Part shown: in pieces, positions 1-6,656 of the stretch
Layout of the letters: every line of letters begins with the position of its first letter
Position numbering within the stretch: position 1 is the first letter of the stretch
From: Nitrososphaerales archaeon
GTDB lineage: Archaea; Thermoproteota; Nitrososphaeria; Nitrososphaerales; CADDZS01
Assembly: GCA_030043455.1 (NCBI GenBank)
Contig: JASHXQ010000092.1
Coordinates: 1-24,926 of the forward strand
Length of the DNA: 24,926 nucleotides
Reading direction: 5' to 3'
The notes under the pieces: generated by a model
Databases searched by the model: none
What the model saw: only the letters and a program-made list of their open reading frames with translations
Told to the model about the DNA's origin: nothing
Position numbers and translations under genes: made by a program

Positions 1-354
1 TGGAGATCTTTCGAACTTCCGGAGACGAGACGTGCCTTTGCAGATTTGATCGATGCCGGAAAAGAGTACCGCCTCCGAGTGGAAGTTCCGGGGATTCCCA
101 AAGACAAACTGAACATTTCCGTGACGGCGAGGGGTGCAAAAATCGAGGGAGAAAATGAATCCATCATTGATCAGGAAAAAGAAGGTTACGTCCAAAAAGA
201 GAGAACCTGGTCAAAGGTTCGAAGGGAGCTTTCCTTCCCCGAGGAAGTGATCCCAGACCAAGCAGAGGCGATTGTAAAAGACGGGGTTTTGGAACTAACC
301 GTTCGAAAGAAGACGCCCACTGAAGTAAAAACTCACAAAGTTCAGATAAAGTAG
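1..354 (+). CDS. Hsp20/alpha-crystallin small heat shock protein, 3' part
   Basis: ATP-independent holdase chaperone of the small heat shock family, acting in the cytoplasm on unfolding proteins. The reading frame is open from the first base of the window, so the start lies outside and only the C-terminal ~117 residues are seen. They cover the alpha-crystallin domain: an early strand (IDAGKEYRLRVEVPG), the typical G-x-P-K-D-x-L-x-I-S-V stretch, the charged loop, and the late 'DGVLELTVRK' strand that closes the domain. An internal TTG (46) could be called as a start but would cut the first strand, and the upstream residues (ETRRAFADL) fit the family. The gene ends one base before the convergent gene at 356-679. 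Identity is confident; the missing N-terminus cannot be judged. Confidence 0.88.
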   Translation, partial: WRSFELPETRRAFADLIDAGKEYRLRVEVPGIPKDKLNISVTARGAKIEGENESIIDQEKEGYVQKERTWSKVRRELSFPEEVIPDQAEAIVKDGVLELTVRKKTPTEVKTHKVQIK

Positions 355-355
355 A

Positions 356-679
356 CTAGTGCATTCTGCCCTCGCGCATTCTTTGGTAGGTAAATTCTGT
401 TTCCAAGAATTCTTCTACTATTCGTTCCGCAAGCGAGATATTTTCAACCCCCTCCAGATCGACAGCGAGCTCGGTTTCATTTACTGAACGCAACCAAGCT
501 ACAACATGACCCTGAGAAAGATGGTACTTGAGGGCTGCCGGGTCTTCATATTCTAGTCTTCTCATTTCAGAGAGAAGTTCCTTCACATTAGCTGCGCTGC
601 CGATTACCTTGTCATAACACTTGAAGAAAAAAATCGGGGAGGTCCTATAGCTGACCGCCGTCAGCTGAGCCTTGCTCAT
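356..679 (-). CDS. DUF5752-like small protein
   Basis: 107-residue soluble protein of unknown function. The N-terminal strand-rich part (SPIFFFKCYDKVIGSAANVKE) is followed by an 'LLSEMRRLEYEDPAALKYHL' helix and then 'GHVVAWLRSV', the layout I associate with DUF5752, where a His before the 'F/V-x-x-W-L/I' segment is conserved. That resemblance is from memory and is only moderately strong. The ATG at 679 has no Shine-Dalgarno site. A 'CTTTAG' box (rev. comp.) lies about 20-25 nt upstream, so a leaderless transcript is possible. It lies downstream of the CBS/UspA genes on the same strand but is separated from them by a perfect hairpin (791-810). It could be a stress-island accessory protein. Confidence 0.6.
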   Translation of the reverse strand: MSKAQLTAVSYRTSPIFFFKCYDKVIGSAANVKELLSEMRRLEYEDPAALKYHLSQGHVVAWLRSVNETELAVDLEGVENISLAERIVEEFLETEFTYQRMREGRMH

Positions 680-790
680 TTTCCAACTCTCAAACTAAAG
701 AGTGGCGCGTCTGCAAGATAAAAGATCAGATGACGATCTCCAAGATTGGTAATGATGGAGTCCCAGTACTGACTACTAGTTAGCGGGATC

Positions 791-810
791 GAATCTCCAA
801 AAGGAGATTC
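791..810 (-). terminator. Perfect 8-bp hairpin after the four-CBS gene
   Basis: GAATCTCC at 791-798 and GGAGATTC at 803-810 form a perfect 8-bp stem with a 4-nt loop, 14 nt past the stop of the CBS gene. On the minus strand the bases after the stem are not T-rich; on the plus strand TTATT follows. It may be a weak terminator or a 3'-end stabilising structure between two minus-strand genes. Confidence 0.4.
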
Positions 811-824
811 TTATTGAAATTCGT

Positions 825-1658
825 TTACCAGCTAGAATTGGCGAAACCGTCAACGAGATCTCTAGCTGTCACGATTCCAGATATTTGATCCGCCCTTTTC
901 AGAGGAAGTCGTTTGATTCTGTAGCTCGTCATGAGCTCAACGGCCTTTCGACCGTCAATGCCATCTTCTGCAGTAATCAGGTGATGGGTTGCGAAATTCT
1001 CTACCCTCTCATCCATTCGAAAGTCGAGCGAGAGGACAGATCTCAGGAGATTTCTTTCTGTAAAAATCCCGCGCGAAAATGTCCCTTCGGATACGAGAAC
1101 ACTACCAATTCGCTTCTGATCCATGAGCTGAACAACCGATTCCACCGTAGATCGAGGAGACACTTCATGGACCCGTCGGGAGTAAATGTTGTTGAAGTCG
1201 AAAGTTCTGCCAGATCGATAAATCTCCTTTAGAAGATTTGTTACGGTCACAATGCCGATTGGCGTGCGATTCTCGAAGACTACGAGTCTTCCCCTTTTTT
1301 CAGTCATGATTTTCGCGGCATCAGTTAAGGTCGCTTCCAGGGGCAGCTCGTTGAATGATCGAGTCATGACTTCCGTGAGGATGGGCTCTTCCAACCTCCT
1401 ATGGTGGACAAGAACGTTACTCAGAAGGTCGCGCTCCGTGAAGATGCCAATGGGATCATCGTGGTCTTTCACTATCACGCTTCCAATGTTGTAATCCACC
1501 ATCAACTTGACTGCTCTGCTTACATTCGAATTCGAAGAGCATGTGATGAGATTCTTGCTCATGAAATCGTGGACGGTCGCAGCTTCGGATAACATGGTTT
1601 TTTGGCGCGCGACGCTTTCACTTAAGTTTTGGAGACAATTCTCAGTCTTGAGAATCAA
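825..1658 (-). CDS. Four-CBS-domain protein
   Basis: Cytoplasmic protein made almost entirely of four CBS modules (two Bateman pairs). Approximate spans are 28-85, 92-150, 158-212 and 220-275, each with the family pattern 'M-x-x-x-x-I-G-S-V-x-V ... G-I-x-T-E-R-D/N-L-L'. CBS pairs bind adenine nucleotides (AMP, ATP, SAM) and act as energy sensors; no catalytic domain is attached, so it probably regulates a partner protein. The open frame starts at TTG 1658 directly after a stop, with no ribosome site. An ATG at 1595 (MLSEAATVHDFM) gives a compact N-terminus typical of the family and may be the true start. It lies 41 nt downstream of the UspA gene at 1700-2173, so co-transcription with both UspA genes is likely. 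Confidence 0.85.
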   Translation of the reverse strand: MILKTENCLQNLSESVARQKTMLSEAATVHDFMSKNLITCSSNSNVSRAVKLMVDYNIGSVIVKDHDDPIGIFTERDLLSNVLVHHRRLEEPILTEVMTRSFNELPLEATLTDAAKIMTEKRGRLVVFENRTPIGIVTVTNLLKEIYRSGRTFDFNNIYSRRVHEVSPRSTVESVVQLMDQKRIGSVLVSEGTFSRGIFTERNLLRSVLSLDFRMDERVENFATHHLITAEDGIDGRKAVELMTSYRIKRLPLKRADQISGIVTARDLVDGFANSSW

Positions 1659-1699
1659 TCAAGATTCATCTCGAGTCTCCTAATTTACCGGCGAGGGAA

Positions 1700-2173
1700 T
1701 CATTTGACGACTAATACATTGCAACTTGCGTGTTCAACGACGGCACTGGAAACGCTCCCCAACAACAATCGCTTGAATCCCCCGAGGCCCCGCGTCCCCA
1801 CCACAATCAAATCTATTTTCTTGCTCCCTGCCAGCTCAAGGAGCTGCTTCGGAATCGACTGGAATTCTGGGATCGCTTGGGTTTCCAGGTTCGAAAGGTC
1901 TTCCTTCCTTGCCAAATCCACGACGCGGCCCAGAAGATTTTCCGAGCGCTGGTCCATCTCGTCGTTGTGCGACTGCACCGAACTCGAGCGCCCCGGGATT
2001 CCGGGTCCCAGATCCACTCTATTTCGGGGCGTCACTGTAACAACGAATAGTCTTGCGTCAAATCCCTTGGAAAGAGCTATCGATACTTCCAGCGCCCGTT
2101 CGGCATTGTCGGAACCATCGATCCCCACCATGATTCGTTTCGGTGGGAAAGATCCGACTTGAATTTCCTGCAT
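1700..2173 (-). CDS. Universal stress protein (UspA family)
   Basis: 157-residue UspA-fold nucleotide-binding protein, cytoplasmic. It shows the N-terminal 'RIMVGIDGSDNAERALE' strand-loop-helix and the complete C-terminal ATP-binding signature G-x2-G-x9-G-S (GTRG..., then LLLGSVS), so it belongs to the ATP-binding branch. The frame is open to 2272, but that start would overlap the neighbouring UspA gene by 74 nt. The ATG at 2173 leaves a 25-nt gap, and a G-rich tract (GTGGGAAGGGGA) precedes it. It is the second gene of a probable operon UspA-UspA-CBS. Pairing of UspA with CBS proteins fits adenylate-linked stress sensing; that role is inferred. Confidence 0.87.
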   Translation of the reverse strand: MQEIQVGSFPPKRIMVGIDGSDNAERALEVSIALSKGFDARLFVVTVTPRNRVDLGPGIPGRSSSVQSHNDEMDQRSENLLGRVVDLARKEDLSNLETQAIPEFQSIPKQLLELAGSKKIDLIVVGTRGLGGFKRLLLGSVSSAVVEHASCNVLVVK

Positions 2174-2198
2174 TCCCCTTCCCACTATTAACGGTTTT

Positions 2199-2663
2199 TC
2201 AGGAAACGTTTGCTGCGGCCGGGACAACCATGACCGGAACAATCGAATATTCAACGATGTGTCTTGCGACACTACCCAGAGATCTGAAACGGGCCAGACC
2301 GTGCAATCCCTTTAGGCCGACCACGATCATAATTGGCTTTTCTGTGTCAGCAACTTGGAGAATCGCCTCTGCAGGGTGACCCGACGGAGTAGCTGCTCTA
2401 ACAGGAATTCCTGTGTTCTTTATGATTTCGATGTACTTGTTCGTAATCTTCTCACTTAGATCTCTCAAGTAATCTGAAAATGCATCCGGATACTGTTCTA
2501 CCTTCTCAAATTCTTGGAGTCCCGAAGGTTCTTCGGGCGGGACTTGGATGACAGTTACAAGCAATATTCCGGTCGAAAATTTCTTCGCGAGCTCGCAGGC
2601 GGTCTCCACGACTTTGGAGGAGTGTTTCGAGCCATCCACGGCAACGAGTATCTCATTTTTCAT
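2199..2663 (-). CDS. Universal stress protein (UspA family)
   Basis: 154-residue UspA-fold protein. The start 'MKNEILVAVDGSKHSSKVVE' is the standard first strand and nucleotide loop. The C-terminal signature reads G-x2-G-x10-G-S (GLKG ... SLGSVA), one residue longer between the second and third Gly than the usual nine, so nucleotide binding is likely but not certain. It is the promoter-proximal gene of the minus-strand stress operon. The ATG at 2663 has no Shine-Dalgarno, and a TATA-like box sits about 27 nt upstream, so the mRNA is probably leaderless. It is distinct in sequence from the adjacent UspA (157 aa), so this is an old pair rather than a fresh duplication. Confidence 0.87.
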   Translation of the reverse strand: MKNEILVAVDGSKHSSKVVETACELAKKFSTGILLVTVIQVPPEEPSGLQEFEKVEQYPDAFSDYLRDLSEKITNKYIEIIKNTGIPVRAATPSGHPAEAILQVADTEKPIMIVVGLKGLHGLARFRSLGSVARHIVEYSIVPVMVVPAAANVS

Positions 2664-2686
2664 AACATTCAGTTATTATTTCCGGA

Positions 2687-2694
2687 CTTTTAAG
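2687..2694 (-). promoter_or_regulatory. TATA-like box of the UspA-UspA-CBS operon
   Basis: CTTAAAAG on the minus strand, centred about 27 nt before the ATG at 2663. This is the spacing expected for an archaeal TATA box whose transcript starts at or next to the start codon. The absence of a ribosome site in front of that ATG agrees with a leaderless message. Confidence 0.45.
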
Positions 2695-2896
2695 GCACGG
2701 ACACGATTACCAAAATCGAGAATTTCGCAAGTTTGCTTTACCCGATAATAGTTGGCCGATGAAAAAATCAGCTAGGATCGGGGCAATGGCAATAATAATC
2801 CGTCTAACACCGCAAACTTCGAGGGATCAAAGGGGATTTCCAATTGAATGTCATTCTTATCTTTGAGAATCATATACTGGATTAAAAATTACTCTC

Positions 2897-2920
2897 AGCC
2901 AAATGAAATTGAATTTGGCT
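2897..2920. promoter_or_regulatory. 8-bp inverted repeat before the roadblock-like gene
   Basis: AGCCAAAT (2897-2904) and ATTTGGCT (2913-2920) are perfect inverted arms with an 8-nt spacer, ending 10 nt before the ATG at 2931. It could be an operator overlapping the transcription start or a leader hairpin that affects ribosome access. Confidence 0.4.
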
Positions 2921-2930
2921 TGTTGGTAAG

Positions 2931-3329
2931 ATGATGAACCAGAAAATAAGTGAAACACCCGAAAAAGCAATGGATCTAGCTAACCAAATCATGGGACTCG
3001 ACAATGACATCCTCTCGGTCGAGATAGTTGATGAGCCTGGACACTCGATTGGCAGTTGCATCCGGGAAGAATACAAACGGGTGCGTACTGCATCAAGCGA
3101 TGTCTGGCGGAGCATTAGCTTCCAGCAGGCATTATTCTTCTCCGGAAGACGTGAGGCTAGCAGCGAAGAGGTCGTTGTAATCGACAAAAACGAATATCAG
3201 CTTCTGCTCCGGTCTCCTGAACAGGGGATAACAGTAGTGGCTGTCGCCAACGACGTCAACAAATCCGTTGCTGATATTCTGGCCTTAGTCGAAGGGATTC
3301 GAAATCTGATTGATCGCATTCCGAAGTAA
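2931..3329 (+). CDS. Small roadblock/profilin-like protein (DUF6659-like)
   Basis: 132-residue soluble protein. An N-terminal helix (KAMDLANQIMGLDNDIL) is followed by 'SVEIVDEPGHSIGS', a central charged helix region, and a second alpha/beta half ('EVVVIDKNEYQLLLRSPEQG', 'ITVVAVAND') ending in a long helix. That is the layout of roadblock/LC7-type small proteins and resembles a family seen in many copies in Nitrososphaeria (DUF6659, from memory). Members often carry signalling or scaffolding roles, but the function here is unknown. It starts with two ATGs (2931, 2934); only a weak GGTAAG precedes them. It stands alone on the plus strand between divergent and convergent stress genes, with its own inverted repeat upstream. 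Confidence 0.65.
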   Translation: MMNQKISETPEKAMDLANQIMGLDNDILSVEIVDEPGHSIGSCIREEYKRVRTASSDVWRSISFQQALFFSGRREASSEEVVVIDKNEYQLLLRSPEQGITVVAVANDVNKSVADILALVEGIRNLIDRIPK

Positions 3330-3347
3330 TGCGCACAACCAGTTTTC

Positions 3348-3539
3348 CTAATTAGCGTCTGGGAGCGATTTCCAGGTCACATGATGCTTACAAATAAGGC
3401 AAGGCGTGGAGTAAAGCGGACTCCAACTCCACGATTCATTTTTCAATTTTGCTTCGGTCGATAATCTTTTGCGCGCTTCGTCGCAGTCACATGGGCACAG
3501 CGGTGCTCGATTCCTGTTAGATTCGCAAAAATCGCACAA
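3348..3539 (-). CDS. Small Cys-rich, possibly zinc-binding protein
   Basis: 63-residue protein with three Cys clusters: C-x2-C at the N-terminus (CDFC), CPCDC at about residue 15-19, and C-x2-C-x-H-H near the end (CLICKHH). Several Cys pairs in so short a chain suggest a structural zinc site, so it could be a regulatory or nucleic-acid-binding mini-protein; no family was recognised. The start is a TTG at 3539: a TAG stop lies four codons upstream, and GGGAGAG sits 6 nt before the TTG, which supports real translation. A TATA-like CATAAATAT (minus strand, about 3591-3599) lies about 52 nt upstream. It is convergent with the roadblock-like gene (18-nt gap). Confidence 0.5.
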   Translation of the reverse strand: MCDFCESNRNRAPLCPCDCDEARKRLSTEAKLKNESWSWSPLYSTPCLICKHHVTWKSLPDAN

Positions 3540-3701
3540 ATGAAGCTCTCCCTAATTACTGGGTTTTAGGCATTGAAACAGTCCGATACAATATTTATGC
3601 TTCTGATACGATCACCATTGTTGAGATTAAGGCAGAATCAGCTTTAGCAGTGAGAGCGGGGCTGTAGTAAGGAAAATTAGGCGCTAAAGATCTGGAGCAA
3701 T

Positions 3702-4136
3702 CTATTTTTCCAAAGATAAAGCAATTAGTCCCTTTAGATGCGTAATGTAGCTTGGTTCTACTCGAAGTATATCGTTCGAAGAAATAATCCCTACCAAAAG
3801 CCCGGATTCATCATCGATGATCGGAAGTTTTGAGACCCGTCGCTCGGACATCTTTCTGGCGGCATCTTCTAGGGAGTCATCGGGGGAGCTGGTGACGACC
3901 GGTGTCGACATTATCGAAGAAGCCCGCAACTTCTTGGGATCCTGTCCCGTCAACAAAGTGTTCTTGATGATATCACCCTTGGTTACAATTCCGGCAATGT
4001 CATCATTTTCCATGACAACCACGCATCCTACTTTGTTTACGATAAGTTGTGTAGCGATATCAAAAACCGAATCTGAGGCATCTGCCGTTACAACCTTTTG
4101 TGCCATGTAATCCCGGACCTCAGGATTGACAGACAT
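3702..4136 (-). CDS. Two-CBS-domain protein
   Basis: 144-residue stand-alone Bateman module. CBS1 spans about 8-62 ('VRDYMAQKVVTADASDSV ... AGIVTKGDII') and CBS2 about 72-128 ('SIMSTPVVTSSPDDSLEDA ... VGIISSNDIL'). It probably binds adenine nucleotides and regulates another protein; no effector domain is attached. The ATG at 4136 is preceded by GGTGA at 5 nt, and a TTTTATTT box (minus strand) lies about 38 nt upstream. It is divergent from the second two-CBS gene at 4410, with 273 nt between them containing an inverted repeat. Sequence similarity between the two neighbours is only at family level. Confidence 0.85.
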   Translation of the reverse strand: MSVNPEVRDYMAQKVVTADASDSVFDIATQLIVNKVGCVVVMENDDIAGIVTKGDIIKNTLLTGQDPKKLRASSIMSTPVVTSSPDDSLEDAARKMSERRVSKLPIIDDESGLLVGIISSNDILRVEPSYITHLKGLIALSLEK

Positions 4137-4230
4137 TGAAAATCACCAAAGTACTCTTTGCGCCGCGCTAAATAAAACTGGTGAAGATTACCAATCTTGA
4201 TAGCCGATATACCAAGATCTGAGTGTAACC

Positions 4231-4252
4231 GATTTCATTTCATTGTGAAATC
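4231..4252. promoter_or_regulatory. 7-bp inverted repeat in the divergent CBS intergenic region
   Basis: GATTTCA (4231-4237) and TGAAATC (4246-4252) are perfect arms with an 8-nt spacer, centred between two divergently transcribed CBS genes. The symmetry and place fit a binding site for a dimeric regulator controlling one or both genes. Confidence 0.35.
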
Positions 4253-4409
4253 TCTGAAGAATTCTATGGAAGCTGGCGTTGGCCGGCAATCTTTTGGAGA
4301 AATCCTGGTTCGACTTTAAGGACTGTTGTTATCCTCAATACGTGGATGTTCGAGCTTAATTCTAAATACTGGAGCATTTGCAGATTTCCATTAAACAGCT
4401 CTGAACGAT

Positions 4410-4850
4410 TTGCCAGATAATAGAGATACTATCAGCTCAGTAATGACGAAAAAGGTCCTTACGCTTAGTCCAAGACGGAAAACAATCGATGCCCTGAACG
4501 CCATGGTGAAGAATGATATCGGATCGATTCCGGTTATAGAGGACGGTAAGCTCGTTGGGATAATAACTGAAAGAGACATCGTGAAAGAAATTACGAAGAG
4601 TTTCGATTACTTGGACAGGAGGCTTTCTGAAACAGCTGCGCGCAATGTCATAACGGTCTCGCCGGAGACCCCACTGTGGGAGGCGTTTGCAACTCTTTTG
4701 AGGAATAAGATACGACGATTGCCAGTCATACAGAGGGGAAAGCTGGTGGGAATTGTTACTGAACGGGACCTTTTCAAATGGGTTGTTCGGGTTGCCTTCG
4801 AACCCAACATCCCAAAAGATCTATTGAAGTTGATCGAACAAGAATCCTAA
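4410..4850 (+). CDS. Two-CBS-domain protein
   Basis: 146-residue Bateman module. CBS1 is at about 7-62 ('ISSVMTKKVLTLSPRRKTID ... LVGIITERDIVKEI') and CBS2 at about 73-130 ('AARNVITVSPETPLWEAFA ... LVGIVTERDLFKW'). Both halves keep the G-I-I/V-T-E-R-D motif that contacts the ribose/phosphate of bound nucleotides. It starts at TTG 4410; the only in-frame alternative before the upstream TAA is a CTG three codons earlier. TCTAAATAC (about 4361-4369) is a possible TATA box. It ends 75 nt before the convergent 63-aa gene, with a nested hairpin in between. Confidence 0.85.
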   Translation: MPDNRDTISSVMTKKVLTLSPRRKTIDALNAMVKNDIGSIPVIEDGKLVGIITERDIVKEITKSFDYLDRRLSETAARNVITVSPETPLWEAFATLLRNKIRRLPVIQRGKLVGIVTERDLFKWVVRVAFEPNIPKDLLKLIEQES

Positions 4851-4857
4851 ACAATTC

Positions 4858-4902
4858 TGGAGGCTTCCTGAAGAGAATATGGGCTTGTGCCCGATCCCTC
4901 CA
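4858..4902. terminator. Nested hairpin between convergent genes
   Basis: TGGAGG (4858-4863) pairs with CCTCCA (4897-4902), enclosing a second stem GGGC (4881-4884) with GCCC (4889-4892). It lies between convergent genes ending at 4850 and 4926, so it could act as a two-way transcript end. There is no clear T-tract, which keeps confidence low. Confidence 0.3.
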
Positions 4903-4925
4903 AGAATATCCAAAGTTCAAGTAGA

Positions 4926-5117
4926 CTAGGATTCCGCTCTTTTATCTTCGAGTAACTGGATTGCCGCGTCTAGACCGTTGACAATCCATTCCATATCTCT
5001 TGCAAGATCATAGTCCTTGTTGCTATTGGAAACGTCCCTTTCGGTGGATATGCGGCTGCGCTCCTGCTTGAGATATTTGATTGCGTAGTCAAGTTTGTGC
5101 TCGTTAGTTTTAGCCAA
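4926..5117 (-). CDS. Small helical protein of unknown function
   Basis: 63-residue, strongly charged, Cys-free protein predicted to be two long helices (about 6-28 and 33-60) able to form a hairpin or coiled coil ('KLDYAIKYLKQERSR', 'LDAAIQLLEDKRA'). No family was recognised. Translation is well supported: a TTG start with a textbook GGAGGTGA 6 nt upstream, the best ribosome site in the window. It lies 39 nt downstream of threonine synthase on the same strand and is likely co-transcribed. This might mean a partner or a regulator of that pathway, but small downstream genes are often unrelated. Confidence 0.65.
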   Translation of the reverse strand: MAKTNEHKLDYAIKYLKQERSRISTERDVSNSNKDYDLARDMEWIVNGLDAAIQLLEDKRAES

Positions 5118-5156
5118 CTAATTTCACCTCCCAGTTTACAAATAGTGGTGATGGTT

Positions 5157-6494
5157 TCATCTCAATAATAGTGGCGAAATCGATGCACTAATGTTATCGT
5201 AGAGTTCGCTCACACGATCTCTGACATCATTTTTTATCATGGAATCGATTGCCTTCAATCCTGAGCCAGTCAGCACAAAAACAACTCGTTCATCTCGGCC
5301 AATCTTACCCTCTTCCCGCATTTCTTTTCCCGCGGCCAGGACCGTAGCAGAGGTGGGCTCCACGAAAATACCTTCCCGGCGAGTGCAGGCGAACAACTCG
5401 TCCAGCGTCTCGCCGTCGGCCACGCTCTTCATCATGCCCTTAGATTCTTTCAAGGCTTGTAGAGCTCGAGGAGCATCGTAACTATCCTTCGCTACTATTC
5501 CCTCGGCGATTGAATCAGCTGGATGCTCAATCCTAACAGAATGATCTTTTCCGGACTCCCATGCTCTCGTCACAGGATCAGCATCGGTTATCTGAACGCC
5601 TATCATTCGAGGGGTGGACCTCGAGATCCCTAGTTGGTACATCTCCTTGAAGCCCTTCCAAATTCCTGCCAGATTGCTTCCGTTTCCCACAGGGACAACC
5701 ACCCAGTCCGGGATGTACCCCAGCTCTGCAAAGATTTCAAAAGCCGTGGTCTTGTCGCCCTCAGAACGGTAACAATTCAGCGCCGGATTGCAATCGTAAA
5801 AGAGAGAGTACACTTTTCTCGATACTGAGAGTTCCTTGTTCGGATCTTTGTTTACCAGTTCCCAGACATCCTCGAAGATTCCATTAACGGTGACGAGCTT
5901 TGCTCCAGTATATTCGATCAGCTTGCGTTTTTCGATTGAAGCATCTTCGGGAGTAAAAACGAGGCATGAGAGTCCCGCGTGCGCAGCATAGGCTGCCAAG
6001 GAAGCGGCTGCATTGCCGGAGGACACGCAAGTGACTGCCTTTTCTCCCAGCTCGATCGCCCTGCTGGTCACGACTGACGACTCTCGGTCTTTGAAGGAAC
6101 CGGTGGGGTTCGTGCCTTCATACTTGAGATAGCCGTTTTTGATCCCGAGTTCTTCAGCAAGCCGGTCGGAATAGATTAGGGAGGTCGATCCTTCTTCCAT
6201 TGTGACAATTTTCTTAGTTGGAAGTAAAGCTTCATAGTGCCACATCGATTCTCCTCTAGACCTGAAGAGATTGCTCAGATCGATTCGATTTTTTACTGCT
6301 TCATAATCGTAATGGACTTCGAGGCTTCCATAGATCCATTTGTGTTTTGCCACGCATTCCGGATGGGGACACTGAAGTCGACGTCCTAAATTCCTGTCTT
6401 CTGTATCCGGTAGTAGCTCATACTCTCGACCACAATAGATACACTTCAAGCCGCTGTGGACTTGTACTTTCAGCTTTTGGCCTACAGCCTGCAA
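5157..6494 (-). CDS. thrC: Threonine synthase
   Basis: PLP-dependent enzyme converting O-phosphohomoserine to threonine and phosphate, the last step of threonine synthesis (cytoplasm). It has 445 residues, the usual archaeal length. An N-terminal zinc-ribbon-like segment (C18, C21, C42, C47) precedes the fold-type II PLP domain. The PLP lysine is K135 in 'EGTNPTGSFKDR', followed by 'SSGNAAASLAAYAA' and the phosphate loop 'PVGNGSNLAGIWKG'; 'LTGSGLKA' closes the site. The start is TTG 6494 with GAGGT 6 nt upstream. A TATTAATA element (minus strand, about 6536-6543) lies about 45 nt upstream. A related cysteate or other beta-replacement enzyme is possible, but the motifs fit ThrC best. It is divergent from the arginine operon. 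Confidence 0.9.
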   Translation of the reverse strand: MQAVGQKLKVQVHSGLKCIYCGREYELLPDTEDRNLGRRLQCPHPECVAKHKWIYGSLEVHYDYEAVKNRIDLSNLFRSRGESMWHYEALLPTKKIVTMEEGSTSLIYSDRLAEELGIKNGYLKYEGTNPTGSFKDRESSVVTSRAIELGEKAVTCVSSGNAAASLAAYAAHAGLSCLVFTPEDASIEKRKLIEYTGAKLVTVNGIFEDVWELVNKDPNKELSVSRKVYSLFYDCNPALNCYRSEGDKTTAFEIFAELGYIPDWVVVPVGNGSNLAGIWKGFKEMYQLGISRSTPRMIGVQITDADPVTRAWESGKDHSVRIEHPADSIAEGIVAKDSYDAPRALQALKESKGMMKSVADGETLDELFACTRREGIFVEPTSATVLAAGKEMREEGKIGRDERVVFVLTGSGLKAIDSMIKNDVRDRVSELYDNISASISPLLLR

Positions 6495-6535
6495 CGCGGT
6501 ACCTCTTTTCCTCAGATGCAGTTCGGTTTCATTCT

Positions 6536-6543
6536 ATTAATAC
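6536..6543 (-). promoter_or_regulatory. TATA-like box of thrC
   Basis: TATTAATA on the minus strand, about 45 nt before the TTG start. This would give a short leader of about 20 nt that carries the GAGGT ribosome site. Confidence 0.3.
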
Positions 6544-6610
6544 AGGGAAGACGATTTTCACCATTGAGAATCGCGAGCAAATTATCAGATTTGGGAATCG
6601 TGGTCCTGTC

Positions 6611-6618
6611 TTTAATAT
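6611..6618 (+). promoter_or_regulatory. TATA-like box of the arginine deiminase operon
   Basis: TTTAATAT about 42 nt before the ATG at 6657, preceding a GAGGGTGA ribosome site (about 6640-6647). It is the only AT-rich TATA-like element close to the permease start. Confidence 0.35.
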
Positions 6619-6656
6619 TCAGATGGATAATGAATTCCCGAGGGTGAAAAACTACT

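Noticed and set aside
885..1592. Several plus-strand ORFs (63-115 aa) opposite the four-CBS gene
   Set aside because: They lie antisense to a clear CBS coding frame, have low-complexity or unlikely composition and no ribosome site.
1629..2379. Plus-strand ORFs of 78-177 aa over the UspA genes
   Set aside because: They mirror conserved UspA codons on the other strand; the UspA motifs decide the coding strand.
4295..4330. GGTTCGACTTT, resembling a tRNA T-loop
   Set aside because: No matching T-stem, acceptor or anticodon arm can be folded around it.
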